64,000 nucleotides of DNA from Sedimenticola_A sp040506425 (GCA_965224515.1 OZ245051.1:310001-374000), one strand, 5' to 3'. Shown: positions 7,995 through 16,767, counted from the stretch's first letter. The notes: generated from the letters alone by a model not told the origin. Numbers and translations: made by a program.

Positions 7995-9392
7995 ATGCAA
8001 TTTCAATCACAATCCGTATCAAAGCTCTACTTTATGGCGGCCATCGGGCTGTTCGTAGGGCAGATCCTGTTTGGCCTGATCCTTGGCCTGCAGTATGTCA
8101 TGGGTGATTTCCTGTTTCCGGAGATCCCCTTCAACGTGGCGCGTATGGTCCACACCAACCTGCTCATCGTCTGGTTGCTGTTCGGCTTCATGGGTGCTGC
8201 CTACTACCTGGTGCCTGAAGAGGCGGAACGCGACCTGGAGAGCCCTCTGCTCGCCACGCTGATGTTCTGGGTCTTCCTGGCTGCCGGCGCACTGACCGTC
8301 CTCGGCTACCTGCTGGTGCCTTATTCAGGCCTCGCGCAGATGACCCAAAACGATCTTCTGCCCACCATGGGACGAGAATTTCTGGAGCAACCGACGATAA
8401 CCAAGATTGGTATCGTGATAGTCGCCCTGGCGTTTCTCTATAACATCGGCATGACCATCCTCAAGGGTCGCAAAACCGTGGTCAACCTGGTGCTGCTCAT
8501 TGGCCTGGTCGGTCTGGCGGTATTCTTCCTGTTTGCCTTCTACAATCCGCTGAACGTTGTCCTGGACAAGTTCTTCTGGTGGTGGACAGTGCACCTGTGG
8601 GTTGAGGGCGTATGGGAACTGATCCTCGGTTCAATTCTCGCCTTCGTACTGATCAAGACCACCGGTGTTGACCGCGAGGTTATCGAGAAGTGGCTCTACG
8701 TCATCATCGCCATGACCCTGATTACCGGCATCATCGGTACAGGTCACCACTACTACTGGATCGGTACCCCCGAGTACTGGCAGTGGTGGGGTTCCATCTT
8801 CTCCGCCATGGAGCCGATTCCGTTCTTCATGATGACGGTATTTGCCTTCAACATGGTCAACAAGCGTCGTCGTAACCATCCCAACAAGGCTGCTGTCCTG
8901 TGGGCGCTGGGAACCGCGACAATGGCCTTCCTTGGTGCTGGCGTATGGGGATTCCTGCACACCCTCGCTCCCGTGAACTACTACACTCACGGTACCCAGA
9001 TCACTGCAGCCCACGGCCATATGGCTTTCTACGGTGCCTACGTGATGATCGTGCTGACCATCATCTCCTACGCCATGCCGATTCTGCGTGGACGCCAGGC
9101 TGCCAACAGCAACAAGTCGCAGGTACTGGAGATGTGGTCTTTCTGGTTGATGACCATTTCCATCACCTTCATCACCCTGTTCCTGACCGCAGCGGGTATC
9201 CTTCAGGTCTACCTGCAGCGTTTCAGTGACAATCCACAGCCGTTCATGGTGGTCCAGGACAAGATTGAACTCTTCTACTGGCTGCGTGAACTGACAGGCG
9301 TGGTATTCCTGATTGGCCTTATCGTCTACATCGCGAGCTTTTTCGTCGGCAACGACGAGCCTGAAGCAACGGTTGCAAACGAGGTGGAATAG
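7995..9392 (+). CDS. norB: NorB, catalytic subunit of cytochrome c NO reductase
   Basis: This 465-residue heme-copper oxidase superfamily protein has about 12 membrane helices. Visible family motifs include 'MVHTNLLIVWLLFGFMGAAYYL' (heme ligand His, read in parts), 'WVEGVWELI' with the catalytic glutamates, 'GTGHHYYWIG' for the heme b3/FeB histidines and 'HGHMAFYGAYV'. It lacks the N-terminal extension of quinol-dependent qNOR, matching a separate NorC. It lies 20 bases after norC with a GAGGGGA ribosome-binding site. Two stem-loops follow the gene, the second a terminator, so norCB may be transcribed as its own unit. Confidence 0.96.
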   Translation: MQFQSQSVSKLYFMAAIGLFVGQILFGLILGLQYVMGDFLFPEIPFNVARMVHTNLLIVWLLFGFMGAAYYLVPEEAERDLESPLLATLMFWVFLAAGALTVLGYLLVPYSGLAQMTQNDLLPTMGREFLEQPTITKIGIVIVALAFLYNIGMTILKGRKTVVNLVLLIGLVGLAVFFLFAFYNPLNVVLDKFFWWWTVHLWVEGVWELILGSILAFVLIKTTGVDREVIEKWLYVIIAMTLITGIIGTGHHYYWIGTPEYWQWWGSIFSAMEPIPFFMMTVFAFNMVNKRRRNHPNKAAVLWALGTATMAFLGAGVWGFLHTLAPVNYYTHGTQITAAHGHMAFYGAYVMIVLTIISYAMPILRGRQAANSNKSQVLEMWSFWLMTISITFITLFLTAAGILQVYLQRFSDNPQPFMVVQDKIELFYWLRELTGVVFLIGLIVYIASFFVGNDEPEATVANEVE

Positions 9393-9411
9393 GCTCTTTC
9401 AACTGCCGGAT

Positions 9412-9440
9412 GCGGCAGGCACCCCAAGGGTGCCTGCCGC
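9412..9440 (+). other. Perfect 13-bp stem-loop just after norB
   Basis: GCGGCAGGCACCC pairs with GGGTGCCTGCCGC around a 3-base loop (CAA). No T-run follows, so it is more likely an mRNA 3'-protecting hairpin or a helper for the terminator 40 bases downstream than a terminator itself. Confidence 0.75.
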
Positions 9441-9480
9441 AGATTCAATGAATATAAGCACTACTATAACCCCTGACTTA

Positions 9481-9521
9481 GGCAGTACTGCACCCCCCAA
9501 CGCAGTACTGCCGTTTTTTTT
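9481..9521 (+). terminator. Rho-independent terminator after norCB
   Basis: An 11-bp perfect stem (GGCAGTACTGC / GCAGTACTGCC) with a 10-base C-rich loop is followed by G and eight T. It separates norCB from norE, so the norEFQD genes need read-through or their own promoter. Confidence 0.9.
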
Positions 9522-9585
9522 AAAGCCCCGAAAAACCACTGGTTTAGCAGGCTTATCAACACCACCGCTCAGAGCAGAATCCAAT

Positions 9586-10161
9586 ATGAGCAGTACATCC
9601 ACACAGAGGCGCTATCCGCCAGGTGACCTGGCGATCTGGATATTCATCCTCGCCGAGTTGTCAGTATTCGCCATCTTTTTCTCGGCCTACGCCTTCACCC
9701 GGATGAACAACGTTGAACTGTTTAACCAGTACCAGCAGACCCTGGATACTACTGCGGCACTGTTCAATACAATCACACTGATCACCTCAAGCTATTTCGT
9801 CGTACGTGCCGTTGCCGCCATTCGTGAAGGCGATACCAGGCTCTGCGAGAGATGGATCTGGGCCGCCATAGCCATGGGCGTGCTCTTTATCATTATTAAA
9901 AGTACCGAGTATGCCCACCATTTCGGCATGGGTATCAATCTGAGCACCAATACCTTTTACATGTTCTATATCTCCCTGACCTTTTTTCACTATATGCATG
10001 TCCTGCTGGGCATGGTGATACTTGCCGCAGTGGCGGTAAAGACAAGGCAGGGCGCTTACAGTGCCGATGAGCATACCGGGGTTGAAACCGGTGGCAGCTA
10101 CTGGCACATGGTGGACCTGGTCTGGCTGGTCCTGTTCCCCCTGGTCTATGTCATGCGATGA
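9586..10161 (+). CDS. norE: NorE-like, cytochrome c oxidase subunit III family
   Basis: The product is 191 residues from the ATG that starts 'MSSTSTQRRYPPGDLAIWIF'; the frame stays open further upstream, but that stretch overlaps norB and the terminator and is not family-like. It has five membrane helices, as in the NorE/CoxIII group ('HYMHVLLGMVILAAV', 'SYWHMVDLVWLVLFPLVY'). NorE is an accessory membrane protein that improves NO reductase activity; it is not part of the purified NorBC complex. The ribosome-binding site is weak. Its stop overlaps the start of norF (ATGA). A second protein of this family lies at 15067-15660. Confidence 0.82.
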   Translation: MSSTSTQRRYPPGDLAIWIFILAELSVFAIFFSAYAFTRMNNVELFNQYQQTLDTTAALFNTITLITSSYFVVRAVAAIREGDTRLCERWIWAAIAMGVLFIIIKSTEYAHHFGMGINLSTNTFYMFYISLTFFHYMHVLLGMVILAAVAVKTRQGAYSADEHTGVETGGSYWHMVDLVWLVLFPLVYVMR

Positions 10162-10445
10162 ATACAACAACTCAAAGCAAACACTGGATACGACCCTGCA
10201 CCCTCGTTTACAGTGTAATGCTGTTACTGACCCTTGTTACCTGGGCCATCGGCAAGATCGGCGCAGAAGGGCTGCCTGTTGCACTGACGGTTCTCTTTTT
10301 AGCCCTGTTTAAGGGACAACTCGTGGGCGACTGGTTCATGGGCTTACGAGGCGTTAAAGGCCTCTGGCGCTGGGTAATCTTCATCTGGCTGTTCATACCC
10401 GGCATACTAATCACTACCGCTTTCTACCTCTCCGGTGGAGGATAA
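10158..10445 (+). CDS. norF: NorF-like small membrane protein (cytochrome oxidase subunit IV type)
   Basis: This 95-residue protein is mostly hydrophobic, with three likely membrane helices (about 17-35, 40-58 and 70-90). 'FKGQLVGDWFMGLRGV' resembles the 'LIxDHFMEL' stretch of prokaryotic COX4/NorF proteins; the paralogue at 14773-15057 has 'KGRLIIDHFMELN' in the same place. It is translationally coupled to norE and one base from norQ. It probably works with NorE in assembly or stability of NO reductase. No catalytic residues can be assigned. Confidence 0.72.
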   Translation: MNTTTQSKHWIRPCTLVYSVMLLLTLVTWAIGKIGAEGLPVALTVLFLALFKGQLVGDWFMGLRGVKGLWRWVIFIWLFIPGILITTAFYLSGGG

Positions 10446-11266
10446 TGACGATGGAAACAAACACTGCAACCATGACCTCCATAGATACGGAATTGCCCTT
10501 CTACAAACCCCAGGGTAAAGAGATTGCCCTTTTCGACCATGCCTGGCGACACCAGCTCCCATTCATGATCAAGGGCCCCACGGGGTGCGGAAAGACACGT
10601 TTTATTCAGCACATGGCGGCAAAGCTCGGGCGACCGCTCTATACCGTTGCCTGCCACGACGATCTGACCGCTGCTGACCTGGTCGGTCGCCACCTGATCG
10701 GTGAACAGGGCACCTACTGGTGCGACGGCCCTCTCACGCGGGCCGTACGCGAAGGGGCAATCTGTTATCTCGACGAGGTGGTGGAGGCACGCAAAGACAC
10801 CACGGTGGTACTTCACCCCCTCACTGATGACCGTCGTATCCTACCCCTGGAGCGCACGGGTGAGACACTGCATGCACCATCCGACTTCATGCTGGTGGTC
10901 TCCTACAACCCCGGCTATCAGAATCTGCTCAAGGGGATGAAACCCTCCACCCGCCAGCGCTTTGTGGCCATGAGTTTCGACTTTCCCGATCCGAAGCTGG
11001 AGTCAGAAGTTCTCCAGGGCGAAACCGGTATCGATACCGAAATGGCCAACCGCCTGGTGCGCCTGGCCGGTTCCTTGAGAGTGTTGAAGGATCACGACCT
11101 GGAAGAGGCGGCATCCACCCGCCTGCTGGTATATGCCGCAACCCTGATCAAGGGTGGTATGGATCTGCGGGATGCCTGCAGGGCTGCCCTGGTGGAACCA
11201 CTGACAGACGATGACGAGACACTGCGCGCCCTGATGGAGGTGGTCAATGCCACACTCGGACGATAA
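10445..11266 (+). CDS. norQ: NorQ, MoxR/CbbQ-type AAA+ ATPase
   Basis: This 273-residue cytoplasmic ATPase has Walker A 'GPTGCGKT' (about 44-51), Walker B 'ICYLDEV' and a C-terminal CbbQ/NorQ region. Together with NorD it activates NO reductase by inserting the non-heme iron (FeB) into NorB. The gene begins at the last base of the norF stop codon and overlaps the next gene by 20 bases. A second ATG six bases downstream could also be used. CbbQ of Rubisco clusters is a close relative, but no cbb genes are nearby. Confidence 0.92.
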   Translation: MTMETNTATMTSIDTELPFYKPQGKEIALFDHAWRHQLPFMIKGPTGCGKTRFIQHMAAKLGRPLYTVACHDDLTAADLVGRHLIGEQGTYWCDGPLTRAVREGAICYLDEVVEARKDTTVVLHPLTDDRRILPLERTGETLHAPSDFMLVVSYNPGYQNLLKGMKPSTRQRFVAMSFDFPDPKLESEVLQGETGIDTEMANRLVRLAGSLRVLKDHDLEEAASTRLLVYAATLIKGGMDLRDACRAALVEPLTDDDETLRALMEVVNATLGR

Positions 11267-11669
11267 CACTGTCAGCGAAACGGATAGCCCACCACCCGAA
11301 GGAAAGGGCCTGGCAGTCATTGCCCAGGCACTCTACCTGCTCAATCTGTTATTCCCCATTCTGCCGATGTTGGGTCTTGTCGGAGTCTATATCTCCCGAC
11401 GCCGGACCGCTGCAGTACTTGCAATGAATCACCTGGGCCAGGCACTGGCCGGTGCGCTGATCTCCACCACGCTGTTTATCCTGGCCAACCTGATAATTGT
11501 CATACAGGGGGGCTACCGCTCAGTAACGGCACTGATTGTCTTCGAGGTCTACTTCGTAGTCGTGGTACCTATCATGCTCATACCCGGCCTGATGGCACTG
11601 ATAAAAGCGATGTCCGGTGAACCCTTCCGCTACCCCCTGATCGGGCGCTTCGGCAAACCCGGGGATTAA
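11247..11669 (+). CDS. Small membrane protein between norQ and norD
   Basis: This 140-residue protein has a polar, proline-containing N-terminus followed by about three hydrophobic segments (about 21-50, 60-90 and 95-118), the second rich in Leu/Ile. I do not recognise the family with certainty; the layout resembles DUF4870-like small membrane proteins. It overlaps norQ by 20 bases and ends 10 bases before norD, so it is made together with the NorQ/NorD chaperones. A role as a membrane dock for the NorQD machinery at NorB is a reasonable inference but not shown. Confidence 0.6.
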   Translation: MPHSDDNTVSETDSPPPEGKGLAVIAQALYLLNLLFPILPMLGLVGVYISRRRTAAVLAMNHLGQALAGALISTTLFILANLIIVIQGGYRSVTALIVFEVYFVVVVPIMLIPGLMALIKAMSGEPFRYPLIGRFGKPGD

Positions 11670-11679
11670 GAGAGACTCC

Positions 11680-13515
11680 ATGGAAGAGCAGGTCGGAGAA
11701 TTCTGGCACAAGCTGATCACGCGCCTTGCGGACACACGCTATCCAGAGGCGTGTGTCGAACTGGGTGACGTGGAACGTACTGTCAGCATATTCTTCCGCG
11801 CCCTTGGTGGCGACAGCGGCCTGCAGATAACCACAGCCGAGGCGACCCAACAGCACACAAGACGCAGTTGGTTGCAACGTATCGCCGGCTCTAACGAAAA
11901 AGCCACACTGGCCTGGCGGGACGACGCCTACCTGCGACTGCCGGCCAGCATCGATTGGCTGCCTGAAACCGATCTCAACAGGGATCTCTACCTCTGGCTC
12001 GCCGCTCTTGCTGTCAGCGACGATGGGCGCAAAGAGAACTGGATGCTGAAGAACCAGCGCCTGACACGCCTGACCCTGGAACAGTACCCGGGGCTCAAGG
12101 AGCGTTATCACGCACTAGCCGAGGCCCACATCGCCCTACGCCCGGAGCTTGAAAAGCTTCCACCCCGGGAGGCCGCACTCGAACGGGCCATCCGCAAGGC
12201 ACTGAGAGAGCCCGGCACTATTGATTCAATACCGTCAATGGGTAAGCGTGCTCCGCAACCTGTCCCCCTCTGGCTGCACCCTGCCCCGCCGCTCCCTTCC
12301 ACTGGCGCAACGGCACCTGATCCGGAAGATGAAAGCAGCGGTAGCGAAGAGCAGCGCAAAGAGGTGGAACACCTGCGCCGGCAGGCCAAGCGTGTCAAGG
12401 AGCCTGAAAGTGACCGGGGCCTGGTCACCGTACGTATGGAGAACATCTTCACCTGGGGGGAATTCGTCAACGTGGACCGGGGTTCGGAAGACGAAGATGA
12501 CCTGGAACGGGCCGAATCCATTGCCCGGGATCTCGACCAACTGGCAGTCAGTCGAAGTAACCAACGGGCCGCCGCCACTTTGAAATTCGATCTGGATCTG
12601 CCCTCAGAGGCTGAAGACGATCTCATTCTCAACGAGGGCATCCTGTTGCCGGAGTGGGACTGGAAGAAACGCACCCTGCAGCAGGATCACTGCCGGATCC
12701 AACCCATGCTGGCTGCAGATGCCCTGCCCTGCGAACTACCCACTCACCTGCAACGAACCGCTAAACGACTGCGCAACCAGTTCCAGGCCCTGGCGCCTGC
12801 ACGGGTCTGGTACAAGGCTCAACCTGATGGCCAGGAGGTGGATATCGACGCTTACCTGCGCTACGCAACCGACAAGGCAGCGGGCAGGGGCACAGGCGCC
12901 GACAATCTCTACCGCGAGATGCGAGCAGGCGCCCGTGACCTCGCCTGCCTGCTGCTGGCCGATCTCTCCCTCTCCACCGACACATGGATCAACGACCATC
13001 ACCGGGTGATCGATGTGATACGCGACAGTCTCTACCTGTTCGCCGAATCGCTGAACGCAACCGGAGACCGCTTCGGAATGTACGGATTCTCCTCACGCAA
13101 GCGCGACCCCGTGCGCATCCATACCCTGAAGGATTTTGGCGAGCGCTACTCCGGGCAGGTGCGAGGGCGCATCAGCGCCATCAAACCTGGCTACTACACC
13201 CGTATGGGAGCTGCCCTGCGTTACGGCAGCAAGCTGCTCACCGAACAGCCTGCCGGCCGTCGCCTGCTGTTGATCCTTACCGACGGAAAACCCAACGACC
13301 TGGATAAGTATGAAGGCCGGTACGGCATGGAAGATACCCGCCAGGCGGTGATCGAGGCGCGCCGCCTCGGCCTTCAGCCTTTTTGTGTAACGATCGATGA
13401 GAAGGGCAACGACTATCTGCCCCACATCTTCGGCACCGGCGGTTACGTGGTGATCCGCCATCCCTCACAACTGCCAAAAGAGCTGCCCCTGCTCTATGCC
13501 CAGTTGACTGCCTGA
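11680..13515 (+). CDS. norD: NorD, VWA-domain activator of NO reductase
   Basis: This 611-residue protein has a von Willebrand A domain in the C-terminal third (about 425-600) with the metal-site motif 'DLSLSTDTW' and a later 'LTDGKPND'. The N-terminal part is mostly helical, and an acidic linker rich in Ser/Glu (about 205-245) precedes the central region. NorD partners the NorQ hexamer and tethers it to NorB for iron insertion. It is the last gene of the nor set, and its stop is 2 bases from the convergent nosD stop, so the two transcripts must meet or overlap. Confidence 0.93.
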   Translation: MEEQVGEFWHKLITRLADTRYPEACVELGDVERTVSIFFRALGGDSGLQITTAEATQQHTRRSWLQRIAGSNEKATLAWRDDAYLRLPASIDWLPETDLNRDLYLWLAALAVSDDGRKENWMLKNQRLTRLTLEQYPGLKERYHALAEAHIALRPELEKLPPREAALERAIRKALREPGTIDSIPSMGKRAPQPVPLWLHPAPPLPSTGATAPDPEDESSGSEEQRKEVEHLRRQAKRVKEPESDRGLVTVRMENIFTWGEFVNVDRGSEDEDDLERAESIARDLDQLAVSRSNQRAAATLKFDLDLPSEAEDDLILNEGILLPEWDWKKRTLQQDHCRIQPMLAADALPCELPTHLQRTAKRLRNQFQALAPARVWYKAQPDGQEVDIDAYLRYATDKAAGRGTGADNLYREMRAGARDLACLLLADLSLSTDTWINDHHRVIDVIRDSLYLFAESLNATGDRFGMYGFSSRKRDPVRIHTLKDFGERYSGQVRGRISAIKPGYYTRMGAALRYGSKLLTEQPAGRRLLLILTDGKPNDLDKYEGRYGMEDTRQAVIEARRLGLQPFCVTIDEKGNDYLPHIFGTGGYVVIRHPSQLPKELPLLYAQLTA

Positions 13516-13517
13516 TA

Positions 13518-14741
13518 CTAGTGGGCCATGCGGGGCCTGGGATCACTGAGAATCAAAACGGGCTTTGAGAAGGGTGCAAGGCGCTCAACGAAATCATAAA
13601 TCTCCAACCCGGGAGAACCACGAAAGAAGCGTGTCATGGGTCGGTCCATCCACAAACGGTCTGAGTAGACATACATATTGTAGGGTGCATCGCCAAAGCC
13701 GTCCCGGTCCCTGTCGAAGCCCTTGTAGTTGTCCCAGTAATTTCCGTGCCAATCATTGTGAAGGGCACTTGACGATGCACTGACAAGAATGTCGGTGAAA
13801 TTACCTTCGAAGTGATTATCCCTGACCACATGCCCACCCTTCTCACCATAGAAATACATCGCCACATCGTTGTAGATAAAGCGGTTATCCTTCAGGTTAA
13901 ATACATGCTCCGGATGTATGGGTGCGTTAGCCACCAGGCCGATTGCGCAGTGTAAAAAGAGATTATCTTCTATGAGCGCCTTGGCACTGCCTTTGATGGA
14001 GACCGCCGAGCCGGAGATACTTCGCAGGTGAGAGAATCGATTGCCGAGAATCCGAAGGTCATCGGAATAGATGACCACCACACCGGTGGAGTTACCCTCT
14101 ATACGATTGCCCTCTACCAGGTTGTCGGGGGAGAAGACAAACTCCATGCCAATACGGCTGTCGGTGATGGTATTGCCCACAATCCGGTTTTCTGGAGAGT
14201 TTAAGAAAACCAGGTCCCGTACATCCCTGATCTCGTTGCCTTCAATCAGGTTACCTTCGCTGTACCACATCCGAATCCCCTCTCCCCTGAGGCTCGGTGT
14301 TTCTCCCTTCGAGGAGATCGTGTTGTTGCGGATGATATTGTCATTGGCCTGCCTGATATGCACACCAAACAGGGTATCGCTGATGCGGTTGTTCTCGATC
14401 AGGACATTGTCGGCAGCGACCAGAATGGCTGCATCCACCTGGTCATGGGAATCGCCCGAGTTAACAAGTTGCAGACCCCGGATAACAACATCATCTGCCT
14501 CCACGCTCAGCACGGTGCCCTCGCCACCCCCATCTATGGTGATCTGTCCATCGCCCTCAATAGTGATCGGCCGTTTGATCACTACCGGTCCCGCGTATTT
14601 TCCAGCTGGTGCCCTTAGCACGCCACCCGGCGGCGTTATCTCAACGAAAAGCTGAAAGGGAGGCAGGCCGTAGCCTGTGCCGGTGATTGCCAACCCGGCC
14701 AGCAACACGATCCATTTAGGTACCCGGCTCGAAATGGGCAA
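13518..14741 (-). CDS. nosD: NosD-like periplasmic beta-helix protein
   Basis: This 407-residue secreted protein has a signal peptide (about 1-25) and a long right-handed parallel beta-helix made of 'NxIxxN' turns (for example 'NNTISS', 'NRIEGN'). The NosD hallmark C-terminus 'NYWDNYKGFDRDRDGFGDAPY' (read in parts) is present. NosD helps deliver copper sulfide for the CuZ site of N2O reductase, with the NosF/NosY transporter. Translation starts at TTG after a clear AGGAGGA site; no ATG fits. No nosZ, nosF or nosY is in the window, so either they are elsewhere or this copy serves another metalloenzyme made from the adjacent genes. Confidence 0.83.
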   Translation of the reverse strand: MPISSRVPKWIVLLAGLAITGTGYGLPPFQLFVEITPPGGVLRAPAGKYAGPVVIKRPITIEGDGQITIDGGGEGTVLSVEADDVVIRGLQLVNSGDSHDQVDAAILVAADNVLIENNRISDTLFGVHIRQANDNIIRNNTISSKGETPSLRGEGIRMWYSEGNLIEGNEIRDVRDLVFLNSPENRIVGNTITDSRIGMEFVFSPDNLVEGNRIEGNSTGVVVIYSDDLRILGNRFSHLRSISGSAVSIKGSAKALIEDNLFLHCAIGLVANAPIHPEHVFNLKDNRFIYNDVAMYFYGEKGGHVVRDNHFEGNFTDILVSASSSALHNDWHGNYWDNYKGFDRDRDGFGDAPYNMYVYSDRLWMDRPMTRFFRGSPGLEIYDFVERLAPFSKPVLILSDPRPRMAH

Positions 14742-14772
14742 CAGCTGATCCTCCTGGGCCTGTTATGTCAAT

Positions 14773-15057
14773 TCAAAGGGTAGTCAATCCAGCCAGCCAG
14801 TCACCAAAAAAATAGGTCAGAAGAACGCACAGTGGCAAGACGTAGAAATAGGCACGCATCAACCTTCGAATCGTCACGTTGGCGCTGTTGAGTTCCATAA
14901 AATGGTCGATGATTAGTCTGCCCTTCAGTGCCATGGTTATGATCACAAATAGGGCCACGCCAGTACCCGGTCCGGACGACTCACCGAGCCAAGCCCCTCC
15001 GACCGTAAGAACCAGCAGCAGAACCCAGAGTATATTGAGGAGTTTAACCTGGCTCAT
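14773..15057 (-). CDS. Cytochrome oxidase subunit IV family protein (NorF-like, second copy)
   Basis: This 94-residue membrane protein has three helices, and 'KGRLIIDHFMEL' is typical of the prokaryotic COX4 family. It lies 9 bases after the subunit III-like gene and 31 bases before nosD on the same strand, so the three form one operon. It parallels norF of the other strand but is clearly diverged from it. Confidence 0.78.
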   Translation of the reverse strand: MSQVKLLNILWVLLLVLTVGGAWLGESSGPGTGVALFVIITMALKGRLIIDHFMELNSANVTIRRLMRAYFYVLPLCVLLTYFFGDWLAGLTTL

Positions 15058-15066
15058 TGGAGTCCC

Positions 15067-15660
15067 TTACTGCAGCAGGTAGAACAGGGGAAAGATGATC
15101 AGCCACGCCAGATCGGTTGCGTGCCAATAGGATGCAAATGCCTCCATTCCTTCGTGGGTGATCGCATCGTACGCACCCATTTTGGTTCTCAGGATCACCC
15201 ACAGCAGCCCAATGATGCCCCAGCCAACGTGCACCATATGGGTCAGAGTCAGGTAGTAGTAAACCGTAAAAAAAACGCCTGTATCACCGGTAATCCCCTG
15301 GTTCACATTCCACCTGAACTCAAGCACCTTGATTACCATGTAACTGCTGGCGGCGATAAGCACCAGCACCAGCCAGCGCAACGCGATCTGCTGTCGGTTG
15401 CTCCGGATTGCGAGCACGGCCCTTGCAACGAAGTAGCTGCCTGAGATCATCATCACGGTATTCAGGGTGCCTGCCAGCGTATTGAGGCTGAGAGGGCCCT
15501 CCCTGAATGATTCCGGAAAATGAGCCCTGGCGATGAAATAGACCATAAAAAGCAGGCCAAACTCTGTCATTTCGGCCAATATGCCGGCCCATATCCCCCT
15601 GTTTCCAGGGATTCTCCCCCCAGAGGGTGCAGGTGCAATGAGTTCTGCTGTGGCTGACAT
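15067..15660 (-). CDS. Cytochrome oxidase subunit III family protein (NorE-like, second copy)
   Basis: This 197-residue protein has five membrane helices and family motifs near 'EFGLLFMVYFIARAHF', 'THMVHVGWGIIGLLW' and the C-terminal 'ASYWHATDLAWLIIFPLFYLLQ' (read in parts). No subunit I gene of a terminal oxidase is next to it, so it is best read as a NorE-type accessory protein. It heads an operon with the COX4-like gene and nosD. An FNR/Dnr-type palindrome about 75 bases upstream places it in the denitrification regulon. It may replace or supplement NorE, or act in copper-enzyme assembly with NosD. Confidence 0.78.
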   Translation of the reverse strand: MSATAELIAPAPSGGRIPGNRGIWAGILAEMTEFGLLFMVYFIARAHFPESFREGPLSLNTLAGTLNTVMMISGSYFVARAVLAIRSNRQQIALRWLVLVLIAASSYMVIKVLEFRWNVNQGITGDTGVFFTVYYYLTLTHMVHVGWGIIGLLWVILRTKMGAYDAITHEGMEAFASYWHATDLAWLIIFPLFYLLQ

Positions 15661-15730
15661 ATGATTCTGGATTCTGGACCAGGCAGGGACGGATATGCTG
15701 AAGCATGGTATCCATCTGCCCGGTCCGCGC

Positions 15731-15746
15731 CTTGAGATGGGTCAAG
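15731..15746. promoter_or_regulatory. Dnr/FNR-type binding site between divergent genes
   Basis: CTTGAGATGGGTCAAG contains TTGA-N6-TCAA. For the plus-strand gene a TATACT -10 (15769-15774) lies at the right distance, giving a start about 42 bases from the site centre. For the minus-strand operon a weak TACCAT (15704-15709) is similarly placed. One site may serve both directions. Confidence 0.7.
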
Positions 15747-15812
15747 AACCACCACACCGTTTATTATGTATACTCAAGCTCGACACAACACCCACCATCC
15801 CGGAGAGAGATT

Positions 15813-16037
15813 TTGAGTAAGCGTAAACCGTTCCAGAAAGTCCTGTTGATCTTAGCCGGGCTCAGCTACATTGCAGCCGTGGGGTGTGGTATTGCCGCGG
15901 GTTTTGTCGGTGAAGGACTGGGTCACCCCATAGCCGCCAGCTTCATGGCCAGCGTGGTTTTCTTTGCCGGTATGGGCGTGGTACTGCACGTGATTGGTGT
16001 AACAAACCTGCCTGATCTTAAAATCGAACGGGAGTAA
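15813..16037 (+). CDS. Small two-helix membrane protein, TTG start
   Basis: The product is 74 residues starting at TTG ('MSKRKPFQKVLLILAGLSY'), chosen because GGAGAGA lies just upstream; an ATG 108 bases earlier would run through the promoter and regulatory site. Two hydrophobic segments (about 9-30 and 40-62) with glycine-rich turns make a hairpin in the membrane. I do not recognise the family. The FNR/Dnr-type site with a well-spaced -10 suggests expression during denitrification. It ends 3 bases before the convergent cytochrome gene. Confidence 0.62.
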   Translation: MSKRKPFQKVLLILAGLSYIAAVGCGIAAGFVGEGLGHPIAASFMASVVFFAGMGVVLHVIGVTNLPDLKIERE

Positions 16038-16040
16038 ACC

Positions 16041-16706
16041 TCAGTCATCCACCACGGAGAGATAGGCGAATATATCCCTGATCTCCTCTTCGCTGAAATC
16101 TGCCAGCAACTCCTCGTCGGGAGACTCCGGGTCGTGGATACGGTTGAGCTCCAGAAACAGTTTCACCTGGCGCCAGAGGTAGCGGGTGAACTGACCTGTG
16201 ATGAAGGGAGCCCCCTTGTCTGCCCGGCCCCAACCCTCCTTGCCGTGGCATGAGCGACACTCCTTCTTGTAGAGTTTCTCGCCCTTGGCCTTGTCACCTG
16301 GTGCCCTGGCTACATTAAAGGTCTTCTCCGCCAGCAGCAGCCGCTCATATGAGTCATAGGTCGCTTCATCGATGGGGGGCAGTTTTGTGGGGAGCTTTAT
16401 TCGCTCCACATAGGCTGCAATGTCGCGCACATCCGAATCCGGCAGTTCCTGCTCGTCTGTATGCTCAACCATGGTCATATTGGGGCGTTTGCGGGTACGA
16501 AACTCCACCAGCTGTTTTTCGATATAGGCAGCCGACATGCCGGCTATTCGGGGATACTCCCCCTCCTTGCCACCCTGTGAGAACTCACCATGACAAGTGG
16601 CACACACCTCGTGAATCTCTTCACCGTTCTCCCAATCGATATCCTGCGCTGATGCCTGAGAGAACGCTGTAATCAGCAGGAGTCCGGTGAATAGAAATCG
16701 TTTCAT
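16041..16706 (-). CDS. Diheme cytochrome c (c4/c553-like), periplasmic
   Basis: This 221-residue protein has a cleavable signal peptide (about 1-20, ending 'ASAQ') and two heme motifs, 'CATCH' (about 35-39) and 'CRSCH' (about 151-155). Each is followed by a class I cytochrome domain, the two-domain layout of cytochrome c4. It is a likely electron carrier to NorC or NirS. A palindrome TTGA-N6-TCAA lies about 60 bases upstream with a weak -10 in between, which supports anaerobic induction. It is not directly joined to the nor operon, and its true partner is unknown. Confidence 0.82.
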   Translation of the reverse strand: MKRFLFTGLLLITAFSQASAQDIDWENGEEIHEVCATCHGEFSQGGKEGEYPRIAGMSAAYIEKQLVEFRTRKRPNMTMVEHTDEQELPDSDVRDIAAYVERIKLPTKLPPIDEATYDSYERLLLAEKTFNVARAPGDKAKGEKLYKKECRSCHGKEGWGRADKGAPFITGQFTRYLWRQVKLFLELNRIHDPESPDEELLADFSEEEIRDIFAYLSVVDD

Positions 16707-16767
16707 TGCGCAATGGGCCTGTGTCTTTATGCAACAAGCAGTTTAGGAAAACAGTCAGCTAAAGCAA

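Noticed and set aside
9313..9585. N-terminal extension of norE from an upstream TTG
   Set aside because: It would overlap the end of norB and pass through the terminator; the residues are not membrane-like or conserved in type.
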